Shown: piece after piece, positions 1 to 5,243 of the stretch
Layout of the letters: every line of letters begins with the position of its first letter
Numbering within the stretch: position 1 is the first letter of the stretch
Assembly (NCBI GenBank): GCA_019409045.1
Contig: DXVG01000149.1
Span: 1-5,243, forward strand
DNA from: Clostridiales bacterium
GTDB taxonomy: Bacteria > Bacillota > Clostridia > Christensenellales > Aristaeellaceae
Length of the DNA stretch: 5,243 bases
Direction of reading: 5' to 3'
Program-made: the position numbers and the translations under genes
The notes under the pieces: generated by a model
Told to the model about the DNA's origin: nothing
The model's database searches: none
The model's input: only the letters and a program-made list of their open reading frames with translations

Positions 1-747
1 TACTATGCCCGTGTCCACGTCCGTGACGGCGTGGCCGAGCGCGCCGAAGTCGCCCGTCTCGGGGTCGTAGAAGCTGAGCGTGCCGATGCCCGCGGTGCTG
101 TCGCGCACCCACGCGCCCAGGCGATACGCGCCGTCGGAGGCGTCCAGTGCGGGCTGCACCGCGACCACCACCGCTTCCTCGCCGCGCACCAGCTCGATCA
201 GCGCCTCGCCGCCCTCCGAGATGAGCGAGCGCAGCTGATCCGCGCTGGTCACGTCCGTGTCGTTGACGCGCACGATGCGGTCGCCCGCGCGGATGCCCGC
301 AAGGCGCGCGGGGCTGGGCGTGGAGCCTATGTCGGAGGAGCCGACCACGATCACGCCCTCGGTCATCAGCGCCACGCCCACCGACTGCCCGCCGGGCACG
401 AGCGTCCTTTCCGTCTCCACCGTGACCGATACGGTCTTGACCGGGATCAGCCCCAGCAGGCGGTAGACCAGCGTCGCCTCGCCCGCCGCGTCCCCCGCGG
501 TGAGCGTGACGGTATTGCCCATGCTCCCAACGCTCTGGTCAAGGCTGGAAATGACCGCCGCCGAGTCGCTGGTGATGAGCGCGCTGCCCGGCAGCGTGAA
601 CTCGAGGCTGGTCTGCGCGCCGGACTTCAGATACAGCGCGTCCGGCAGGCTCTCGAACGCGCGCAGCGGCGGCGACATACACGCGGCGACCAGCGCCGAT
701 ACAACGAGCACTGCGGCCGCATACCGCCCCGAACGACCATTTTTCAT
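1..747 (-). CDS. spoIVB: SpoIVB stage IV sporulation serine peptidase (S55 family), N-terminal part
   Basis: SpoIVB is a serine peptidase secreted by the forespore into the space between the two spore membranes. There it cleaves SpoIVFA to release the SpoIVFB protease, which activates pro-sigma-K in the mother cell. The window holds 249 codons from ATG (745-747, minus strand); the gene continues past the left edge. Seen in order: a hydrophobic N-terminal segment (about residues 10-27), a beta-rich region (about 36-115), the family hallmark LVPGGQSVGV (116-125), a PDZ domain (about 118-200, with SPARLAGIRAGDRIVRVN at 145-162), then the start of the S55 peptidase domain with YRLGAWVRDSTAGIGTLSFY (208-227) and GALGHAVTDVDT (235-246). 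H239 corresponds to the catalytic His; the catalytic Ser lies outside the window. The start is supported by an AGGGAGGGA ribosome binding site. An oddity is VAAC at residues 20-23, which resembles a lipobox. Identification is very secure. Confidence 0.96.
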   Translation of the reverse strand, partial: MKNGRSGRYAAAVLVVSALVAACMSPPLRAFESLPDALYLKSGAQTSLEFTLPGSALITSDSAAVISSLDQSVGSMGNTVTLTAGDAAGEATLVYRLLGLIPVKTVSVTVETERTLVPGGQSVGVALMTEGVIVVGSSDIGSTPSPARLAGIRAGDRIVRVNDTDVTSADQLRSLISEGGEALIELVRGEEAVVVAVQPALDASDGAYRLGAWVRDSTAGIGTLSFYDPETGDFGALGHAVTDVDTGIV

Positions 748-752
748 GGAAA

Positions 753-761
753 TCCCTCCCT
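753..761 (-). promoter_or_regulatory. Ribosome binding site of spoIVB
   Basis: Read on the minus strand the sequence is AGGGAGGGA, a strong Shine-Dalgarno match. Its GGAGG core lies about 7 nt before the ATG at 747, which fixes that start over upstream alternatives in other frames. Confidence 0.85.
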
Positions 762-788
762 GCGGCGCCTCTGAACGCCGCCTCTGAT

Positions 789-818
789 AACGATGCCCGC
801 ATCGGCCGCGCTCTATGC
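789..818 (-). promoter_or_regulatory. Candidate sigma-G/sigma-F type promoter for spoIVB
   Basis: On the minus strand GCATA (814-818) fits the forespore -35 consensus GHATR exactly. After an 18-nt spacer comes CATCGTT (789-795), which matches CATnnTA except at the last base. Transcription would start near 782, about 35 nt before the ATG, leaving room for the ribosome binding site. In Bacillus subtilis spoIVB is known to be transcribed by sigma-G (and sigma-F), so the placement makes sense. The -10 element is imperfect and short motifs like this can arise by chance, so the call is tentative. Confidence 0.4.
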
Positions 819-839
819 TGGAACAGGGTGGTTTTGCTA

Positions 840-868
840 TCGACAAACGCTGAAAAAGCTGGTATAAT
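840..868 (+). promoter_or_regulatory. Sigma-A promoter for the hydrolase-tilS-hpt operon
   Basis: The -35 element TCGACA (840-845; 5 of 6 to TTGACA) is separated by exactly 17 bp from a perfect -10 TATAAT (863-868). A TGG at 860-862 provides an extended -10 (TGn). Transcription should begin near 875, giving a leader of about 120 nt before the hydrolase start at 996. The A/T-rich elements stand out against the GC-rich surroundings. It lies back to back with the candidate spoIVB promoter. Confidence 0.85.
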
Positions 869-881
869 GTGTGTAATTTTC

Positions 882-980
882 TGCGCACACGATCCTCGAA
901 AGCGTCGTTTCGGCGGCCAAAACGCGCCGGTTGCGCAAAACGGCTTGCCGAAAAAAGGTCGTTGCGCTAAAATGTGCGCA
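882..980 (+). other. 5' leader with an 8-bp inverted repeat
   Basis: The untranslated leader between the promoter and the hydrolase start contains TGCGCACA (882-889) and its exact reverse complement TGTGCGCA (973-980), enclosing 83 nt. The enclosed region has smaller potential hairpins: CGAAA/TTTCG (897-901 with 908-912), TTGCGCAA (931-938, self-complementary) and CGGCttGCCG (941-950). The right arm of the long repeat ends just before the AGGGGGG ribosome binding site, so folding could affect access to it. No known riboswitch class was recognised and no terminator-like T run follows a hairpin. It may be only a moderately structured GC-rich leader. Confidence 0.3.
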
Positions 981-982
981 TG

Positions 983-989
983 AGGGGGG
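983..989 (+). promoter_or_regulatory. Ribosome binding site choosing the hydrolase start
   Basis: AGGGGGG directly abuts the ATG at 990 but lies 6 nt before the in-frame ATG at 996. Only the second spacing is workable, so 996 is preferred as the start and the first two codons of the longer frame (Met-Arg) are probably not translated. Confidence 0.65.
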
Positions 990-995
990 ATGCGT

Positions 996-2333
996 ATGCG
1001 TCGTGTACTTGCGATCCTGACGGCGATGTGCCTGCTCGTCTGCTGCGCGGCGGCGGAGTCGGACGCGGGGCAGCGCGCGGTGGAGGTGCTGGAAGAACTT
1101 TCCAGCGGGGCGTATCAGGCCGTGTACGACGCCTCCGCGGACGTTCTTAAGCAGGCCGTGGGCTCCGCGGAGGGCATGCAGGAGGTGTGGGAGCAGCTCG
1201 CCGGGCTGCTCGGCGCGTATCAGAGCGCGACGCCGGGCGAGGCGCAGGCGCAGGACGGGTATGAGATCGTGTCTGTGCAGTGCGCGTTTTCCAACGCGGA
1301 GGCGACGCTGGCGCTCGCCTTTGACGAGGAGGGGCGGCTGACCTCGCTGGGCCTTGTCTCGATGCAGTTGCGCACAGACGCGCAGGCCGCGGCGGGGGAC
1401 GAGGGCGGCTATGTCGAGGAGGAGATAGCGCTTCGGCCGGGCGAGGCGGACGAGACGCGCGGCCTTCTGACGCTGCCCGAGGGCGAGGGCCCGTTCCCGG
1501 CGGTGGTGATGGTGCACGGCTCGGGAAGCTCGGACATGGACGAAACCGCCTATGCCAACGCGCCCCTGCGCGACATTGCGCGCGGGCTCGCGCGGCTGGG
1601 CGTCGCCAGCATACGATACGACAAATACACCTACGCGCACCCCGAGATGTGTACCGGCGCGGACTTTACCGTGGACGACGAATACACAAAAGACGCGGTG
1701 GACGCCGCGGCGCTCATCGCGCAGGACGCGCGCGTGGGCGATATCTACCTGCTCGGGCACAGCCAGGGCGCGATGCTCGCGCCGCGCATCATGCGCGCCA
1801 TGCAGGCGCAGATCGGGGATCGCCTGGCCGGGGGCGTGCTCTTGGCGGGCTCGCCGCTGAGCATGTGGGAGATACAGTACCGCCAGAACCTGGACGTAGT
1901 TGAGACGCTCTCGGGCGAGCAGCGCGCGCAGGCGCAGGCGACCGTCGACGCGGAGGTTGCAAAGGTGGACGCGCTTTCGCAGATGACACCGGAGGAGTTG
2001 CAGGCGCAGACGCTGTTTGGCATCAGCGCGTGGTATCAGCTGGACGAGATGTCCGTGGACGCGGCGCAGACCGCGATCGAGCTGGACCTTCCGCTGTTTA
2101 TCGCGCAGGGGGAAAAGGACTGGCAGGTGCGCCCCGAGGACGGCGTGGAGGCGTGGCGCGCCGCGCTGCCCGAGGACTTTGCAGCGACCTTCCGCCTCTA
2201 TGAGGACATGAACCACATGCTCGCCGACATGCAGGGCGAGCCCACCGGCACGGCGCAGGACTACATGGACGCGGACGCGCATGTGTCCGAGGCGCTGATC
2301 GGGGACATCGCGGAATGGATACGGGCGAATTGA
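996..2333 (+). CDS. Secreted DUF3887 / alpha-beta hydrolase fold protein
   Basis: A 445-residue exported protein with two parts. Residues 1-20 form a signal peptide (MRR, hydrophobic core LAILTAMCLLV, then AAA before Glu21, suiting signal peptidase I). Residues about 25-125 resemble the DUF3887 domain, a small NTF2-like module often found ahead of hydrolases in Firmicutes. From about 140 an alpha/beta hydrolase follows: oxyanion region HGSGSS (174-179), nucleophile elbow GHSQG (254-258, Ser256), probable acid Asp375 in GEKDW, and catalytic His407 in MNHML. The triad looks complete, so an active esterase or acyl-hydrolase outside the membrane is likely; the substrate cannot be told. It is first in the operon behind a strong promoter, and its 3' end overlaps tilS by 19 nt. 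The start at 996 is chosen for ribosome binding site spacing; 990 is the alternative. LVCC (14-17) is not a good lipobox because the -1 residue is unsuitable. Fold secure, function open. Confidence 0.9.
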   Translation: MRRVLAILTAMCLLVCCAAAESDAGQRAVEVLEELSSGAYQAVYDASADVLKQAVGSAEGMQEVWEQLAGLLGAYQSATPGEAQAQDGYEIVSVQCAFSNAEATLALAFDEEGRLTSLGLVSMQLRTDAQAAAGDEGGYVEEEIALRPGEADETRGLLTLPEGEGPFPAVVMVHGSGSSDMDETAYANAPLRDIARGLARLGVASIRYDKYTYAHPEMCTGADFTVDDEYTKDAVDAAALIAQDARVGDIYLLGHSQGAMLAPRIMRAMQAQIGDRLAGGVLLAGSPLSMWEIQYRQNLDVVETLSGEQRAQAQATVDAEVAKVDALSQMTPEELQAQTLFGISAWYQLDEMSVDAAQTAIELDLPLFIAQGEKDWQVRPEDGVEAWRAALPEDFAATFRLYEDMNHMLADMQGEPTGTAQDYMDADAHVSEALIGDIAEWIRAN

Positions 2334-3661
2334 GGCCGGACTTGCGCGGGGCGCAGGGAAGGCATGTGCTGGTGGCGCTCTCGGGCGGCGCGGATTCGGT
2401 GGCGCTGCTCCTGGCGCTTCGGGAGGCGGGCGTGCGCGTCAGCGCCGCGCACTTTGAGCACGGGCTGCGCGGCGAGGCCTCCGCGCAGGACATGGACTTC
2501 TGCCGCGCGCTGTGCGAGCGCCTCGCGGTGCCCTTTTACTGCGAGCGGGCGCGCGTGATGGAAAAGCGCCGCCCCGGAGAGGGCGTGGAGCAGGCTGCGC
2601 GCCGCCTGCGCTACGATTTTTTGCGCCGCGCGCGGGAGGCGGCCGGCGCGGACGTGATCGCCACCGCGCACCACGCGGACGATCAGGCCGAGACGGTCCT
2701 TATGCACATACTGCGCGGCACGGGGCCGCAGGGCGCCTCCGGCATCGGGGAGGATTCGCCCGCGGGCAGGTGCATACGCCCGCTGCTGGGCGCGCGCAAG
2801 CGGGAGATCGTGGCCTATCTGCGGGTGCGCGGGCAGGACTGGCGCGAGGACGCGAGCAACGCCGTGGCCGACACGCCGCGCAACGCGCTGCGGCTGGAGG
2901 TGATGCCGCGCCTGGAGGCCGTCTACCCCGGCGCGACGCGCGCGCTGTGCCGCTTTGCGCAGGCGCAGGCCGTGGAAAACCGCTACATGGACGCGCAGAC
3001 GGCCATGTGGGCGCAGCGGGCGGTGCGCCTTCCCAACGGGAGCTTTTATCCGATGGACGACGCGCCCGACGAGGCCATACTGCGCCGCTTCTGGCGCGGC
3101 ACGCTCGGCCCGGACCAGGCCGCGTTTGAGCGCATCGCAGAGCTTGCAGCGCTGTGCGCGCAGCGGCGGGGGAGGCGCGCGCTCCCCGACGGCAGGACGG
3201 CCGAAAAAACAGAACGAGGTCTGTATATCGTAGACGAGCGAGGTCAAAAACAGACCGAAGTCTCATTGCAACTGGACGGCGACACGGACGTTCCGGGCCG
3301 CGCGCGGTTCACCGCGAGCGCGTGCGCGCCCGTTGCGGTGCGGGACCAGCCGTTTGCGCAGGCGCTGTCGCGCGCGGCGATGGAGGGCGCGGTGGTGCGC
3401 GCGCGGCGCGAGGGGGATTTCATCCGCCCGCTGGGCATGCGCGGCACGAAGCTGCTCTCGGACTACCTGACCGACCGCAAGGTCGATCGCCCGCTGCGCG
3501 ACCATGTGCTGCTCATCGCGCGCGAGAGCGAGGTGCTCTGGGCGGTGGGCGTGGGCGTCTCCCAGACGTGCGCGCTGCGCCCGGGCGCGGAGGCGGTGCT
3601 TTTGCGCTGCCGGCCGGAGGCGGAGTTTTACGAATACTTTTTTGGAGGTACGAAGCGATGA
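2315..3661 (+). CDS. tilS: tRNA(Ile)-lysidine synthetase TilS
   Basis: TilS uses ATP to attach lysine to C34 of the tRNA-Ile with a CAU anticodon, changing it from methionine to isoleucine identity and AUG to AUA decoding. It is cytoplasmic and essential in most bacteria. The 448-residue length is normal. The N-type PP-loop SGGADS is at residues 23-28. The family signature HHADDQAETVLMHILRG begins at 119 and IRPLLG at 154-159. The C-terminal TilS domain begins near 360 (VVRARREGDFIRPLGMRGTK) and runs nearly to the end. The ATG at 2315 lies inside the end of the hydrolase gene, with GGGGA (2301-2305) 9 nt upstream as a modest ribosome binding site. A TTG at 2330, overlapping the hydrolase stop as TTGA, is a weaker alternative because it lacks a site. 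The gene ends in an ATGA overlap with hpt. Identification is very secure. Confidence 0.97.
   Translation: MDTGELRPDLRGAQGRHVLVALSGGADSVALLLALREAGVRVSAAHFEHGLRGEASAQDMDFCRALCERLAVPFYCERARVMEKRRPGEGVEQAARRLRYDFLRRAREAAGADVIATAHHADDQAETVLMHILRGTGPQGASGIGEDSPAGRCIRPLLGARKREIVAYLRVRGQDWREDASNAVADTPRNALRLEVMPRLEAVYPGATRALCRFAQAQAVENRYMDAQTAMWAQRAVRLPNGSFYPMDDAPDEAILRRFWRGTLGPDQAAFERIAELAALCAQRRGRRALPDGRTAEKTERGLYIVDERGQKQTEVSLQLDGDTDVPGRARFTASACAPVAVRDQPFAQALSRAAMEGAVVRARREGDFIRPLGMRGTKLLSDYLTDRKVDRPLRDHVLLIARESEVLWAVGVGVSQTCALRPGAEAVLLRCRPEAEFYEYFFGGTKR
3644..3648 (+). promoter_or_regulatory. Ribosome binding site of hpt inside tilS
   Basis: GGAGG lies within the last codons of tilS, 9 nt before the hpt ATG at 3658. 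With the ATGA stop/start overlap (3658-3661) this supports translational coupling of tilS and hpt, and rules out the long upstream in-frame extension of hpt through tilS. Confidence 0.85.
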
Positions 3662-4206
3662 AGAACGATCTTGCAAAGGTGCTCATCTCCCAGGAGGACA
3701 TACAGCGCCGCGTGGCCGAGATGGGGCAGGCCATCGCCCGCGACTACGAGGGCAAAGAGCCGATCCTGGTGTGCATACTCAAGGGCGCGGTCATGTTCTA
3801 CGCGGACCTTTGCCGTGCGATCCCCATCCCGATGAATATGGACTTCATGGCCGTGTCAAGCTACGGAAACCGCACCAAGACTTCCGGCGAGGTGGAGATC
3901 CGCAAGGACCTGTCGTACCCCATCGACGGCCGGCACGTCATCATCGTGGAGGACATCGTCGATTCGGGCTTCACGCTCAGCTACCTCTCGCGCGTGCTCT
4001 CCAACCGCGGCGCGGCCTCGGTGCGCATCTGCACGCTGCTGGACAAGCCCGAGCGCCGCGCGCCCGGCATCACCATCAAGGCCGACTACTACGGCTTCAC
4101 CATCGGCAACGAGTTCGTGGTGGGCTACGGGCTCGATTACGCGGAAAAATACCGCAATCTGCCCTATATCGGCGTGTTGAAGCCGGAAATTTACGAAAAT
4201 GACTGA
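3658..4206 (+). CDS. hpt: Hypoxanthine phosphoribosyltransferase
   Basis: This cytoplasmic purine-salvage enzyme joins hypoxanthine (usually also guanine) to PRPP, giving IMP or GMP and pyrophosphate. The 182-residue length is typical of bacterial HPRTs. Seen: the LKGA loop (41-44), which contacts pyrophosphate; the SSYG flexible-loop motif in the first half; the PRPP-binding signature VEDIVDSGFT (97-106), with Asp102 in the position of the catalytic base; DK (129-130), with the Lys expected to contact the purine; and the C-terminal FVVGYGLDYAEKYRNLPYIG (153-172), typical of the family. The start is fixed by GGAGG and the ATGA overlap with tilS. The order tilS-hpt-ftsH is conserved in Firmicutes; in Bacillus subtilis the gene is called hprT. 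No terminator is visible after the stop, so some transcripts may continue into ftsH. Identification is secure; the exact base preference is not shown by sequence. Confidence 0.96.
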   Translation: MKNDLAKVLISQEDIQRRVAEMGQAIARDYEGKEPILVCILKGAVMFYADLCRAIPIPMNMDFMAVSSYGNRTKTSGEVEIRKDLSYPIDGRHVIIVEDIVDSGFTLSYLSRVLSNRGAASVRICTLLDKPERRAPGITIKADYYGFTIGNEFVVGYGLDYAEKYRNLPYIGVLKPEIYEND

Positions 4207-4214
4207 AATATGCT

Positions 4215-4243
4215 TTGAAAAAGCGTGTGATTGTTGATATAAT
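4215..4243 (+). promoter_or_regulatory. Sigma-A promoter for ftsH
   Basis: TTGAAA (4215-4220; 5 of 6 to TTGACA), a 17-bp spacer and a perfect TATAAT (4238-4243) preceded by TGA (4235-4237) as an extended -10. Transcription should begin near 4250, giving a leader of about 55 nt. The -35 element begins 9 nt after the hpt stop codon. ftsH therefore has its own strong vegetative promoter, besides possible read-through from the upstream operon. Confidence 0.87.
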
Positions 4244-4292
4244 AGTAGACGCATGCCTTGTATCCGCTCAGGCGCGCAACGGCTGCGAAAGA

Positions 4293-4299
4293 GAGGAAG
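4293..4299 (+). promoter_or_regulatory. Ribosome binding site deciding the TTG start of ftsH
   Basis: GAGGAAG, with GAGG at 4293-4296, is 9 nt before TTG at 4306. No ATG or GTG in this frame lies between the promoter and the first membrane segment, and the upstream in-frame TTG at 4258 has no ribosome binding site, so TTG 4306 is the supported start. Confidence 0.75.
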
Positions 4300-4305
4300 C
4301 AAGCC

Positions 4306-5243
4306 TTGAAGAAAAACGCAAAGAAAAGTTTTTTTCAAACTCCGCTGTTATATCTGCTGCTTTTGCTGGTCATCCTCTGGATGGTCCAGCTGCTCGGCGC
4401 GCCCTCGGCGCAGGAGCCGCAGGAGCTGAGCTATTCCACGCTTTTGAAGTGGGTCGAGGCGGACTTAAAACAGGACGAGGGCATGGAGCTGACCGTGGAG
4501 GAGAGGGGCATGACCATCTCCGACGTGATCATCACGCAGACCACCCTCATCGGCCGCACGCAGGACAGCAGCATCCCCGAGAGCGAGTTTGGCACGCGCT
4601 ATGATTTTGTGTGCACGCTGCCCAGCGTGACGCAGTTCTATGCGGACGTCGCCACGATCTACGAGCAGGTGCTCGGCTACGAGGTCACCCCCGCGCAGTT
4701 CCGCTTCGACATCGAGACGAAGCTGCCCGAGGCGACGCCGTGGTGGCTGGAGCTTCTGCCCACGTTCATACTCTTTGGCATGATCGCGCTTTTGTACTAC
4801 TTCATCATGCGCTCGCAGACCGGCAGCGGCAAGGGCATGGCCAGCTTCGGCAAGAGCCGGGCGCGCCTGACCGACCCGAAGGCCAACAGCGTCACCTTCA
4901 AGGACGTGGCCGGGGCGGACGAGGAAAAGGAAGAGCTGCGCGAGATCGTGGAGTTTCTGAAAAACCCGGACAAGTTCACGCAGATCGGCGCGCGCATCCC
5001 CAAGGGCGTGCTGCTGGTCGGCCCGCCGGGCACGGGCAAAACGCTGCTTGCCAAGGCCGTTTCCGGCGAGGCGGGCGTGCCGTTTTTCACCATTTCCGGT
5101 TCCGATTTTGTGGAAATGTTCGTGGGTGTGGGCGCCTCGCGCGTGCGCGACCTGTTTGCCCAAGCCAAGAAAGCTGCGCCGTCGATCATCTTTATCGATG
5201 AGATCGACGCTGTGGGCCGTCAGAGGGGCGCCGGCATGGGCGG
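4306..5243 (+). CDS. ftsH: FtsH ATP-dependent zinc metalloprotease, N-terminal part
   Basis: FtsH is a hexameric membrane-anchored AAA+ protease that extracts and degrades misfolded membrane proteins and short-lived regulators; in Bacillus it is also needed for sporulation. The window holds 312 complete codons. Seen: a basic start (MKKNAKK), membrane segment 1 (about 13-31), an extracytoplasmic region (about 32-148), membrane segment 2 (about 150-168), then the AAA+ module with FKDVAGADEEKEELREIVEF at its head. This contains Walker A GPPGTGKT (239-246), the pore loop Phe272-Val273-Gly274, and Walker B IIFIDEID (294-301). The sequence ends shortly after AVGRQRG, before the second region of homology and the HEXXH zinc site, so protease activity cannot be confirmed here. 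The extracytoplasmic part, about 115 residues, is longer than the roughly 70-80 recalled for Escherichia coli and Bacillus subtilis. The start is an unusual TTG supported by GAGGAAG 9 nt upstream. Confidence 0.97.
   Translation, partial: MKKNAKKSFFQTPLLYLLLLLVILWMVQLLGAPSAQEPQELSYSTLLKWVEADLKQDEGMELTVEERGMTISDVIITQTTLIGRTQDSSIPESEFGTRYDFVCTLPSVTQFYADVATIYEQVLGYEVTPAQFRFDIETKLPEATPWWLELLPTFILFGMIALLYYFIMRSQTGSGKGMASFGKSRARLTDPKANSVTFKDVAGADEEKEELREIVEFLKNPDKFTQIGARIPKGVLLVGPPGTGKTLLAKAVSGEAGVPFFTISGSDFVEMFVGVGASRVRDLFAQAKKAAPSIIFIDEIDAVGRQRGAGMG

Noticed and set aside
31..774. Long plus-strand open frame (247 codons) at the left edge
   Set aside because: It is antisense to spoIVB, whose minus-strand reading gives unmistakable PDZ and S55 motifs. 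The plus-strand translation is Arg/Ala/His-rich, typical of a shadow frame in GC-rich DNA.
811..845. Alternative minus-strand forespore promoter using TCGATA and CATAGAG
   Set aside because: The spacer would be 20 nt and both boxes have several mismatches. The pair at 789-818 fits better.
937..956. CGGCttGCCG hairpin followed by a run of A as a possible terminator
   Set aside because: The 4-bp stem with a 2-nt loop is too small and the flanking run is A, not T, on the plus strand. On the minus strand no gene ends here.
1035..1049. LVCC in the hydrolase signal peptide as a lipobox
   Set aside because: The residue before either Cys is Val or Cys, not Gly/Ala/Ser. The AAA motif just after is a better signal peptidase I site.
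837..2282. Minus-strand open frame of 481 codons opposite the hydrolase
   Set aside because: Its translation is dominated by Arg, His, Leu and Ala without any recognisable motif, while the plus strand encodes a complete hydrolase. It also crosses the leader and promoter.
2261..3247. Minus-strand open frame of 328 codons opposite tilS
   Set aside because: Antisense to the clear TilS motifs, low-complexity Arg/Ala/Pro composition, no ribosome binding site.
3154..3657. Upstream in-frame extension of hpt through tilS
   Set aside because: The frame is open only because stops are rare at this GC content. GGAGG at 3644-3648 and the ATGA overlap give the real start at 3658, which yields the normal HPRT length.
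4207..4305. Terminator between hpt and ftsH
   Set aside because: No inverted repeat followed by a T run was found; the gap holds only the ftsH promoter, leader and ribosome binding site.
4215..4604. Plus-strand frame starting MKKRVIVDIIV
   Set aside because: It begins on the ftsH -35 element at a TTG, has no ribosome binding site, and is out of frame with the FtsH reading that continues to the AAA+ motifs.
4465..5163. Minus-strand open frame of 232 codons opposite ftsH
   Set aside because: Antisense to the Walker A region; no motif and Arg/His/Ala-rich composition.

Overview
The window looks like a chromosomal core locus of a GC-rich, endospore-forming member of the Firmicutes, most likely from the Clostridia. 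The evidence is the spore-specific protease SpoIVB next to the conserved Firmicutes order tilS-hpt-ftsH, AGGAGG-type ribosome binding sites, and two strong sigma-A-like promoters. Base composition is high in G+C with strongly G/C-ending codons, which explains the many spurious open frames antisense to the real genes. No genus can be named from this sequence alone.

Layout: positions 1-747 (minus strand) hold the N-terminal 249 codons of spoIVB, which runs off the left edge. A 248-bp divergent intergenic region (748-995) carries a probable forespore-type promoter for spoIVB and a near-consensus vegetative promoter for the rightward genes. Three plus-strand genes follow in a tightly overlapping run: a secreted DUF3887-alpha/beta hydrolase (996-2333), tilS (2315-3661) and hpt (3658-4206). 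A second near-consensus promoter starts just after the hpt stop and drives ftsH, which begins at a TTG codon (4306) and runs off the right edge inside its AAA+ domain.

Roles: TilS modifies the CAU anticodon of a tRNA-Ile, HPRT salvages purine bases, and FtsH is the membrane ATP-dependent protease. These three are neighbours in many Firmicutes. SpoIVB is the forespore-secreted signalling protease that triggers pro-sigma-K processing. The hydrolase is the unfamiliar member; its reading frame overlaps tilS by 19 nt, so the two are probably co-transcribed and translationally coupled.

No RNA gene, CRISPR array, insertion sequence or attachment site was seen, and there is no sign of a mobile or wholly new system. 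The most unusual points are the hydrolase coupled to tilS, spoIVB beside this cluster, an apparent lipobox in SpoIVB, and an enlarged extracytoplasmic region in FtsH.
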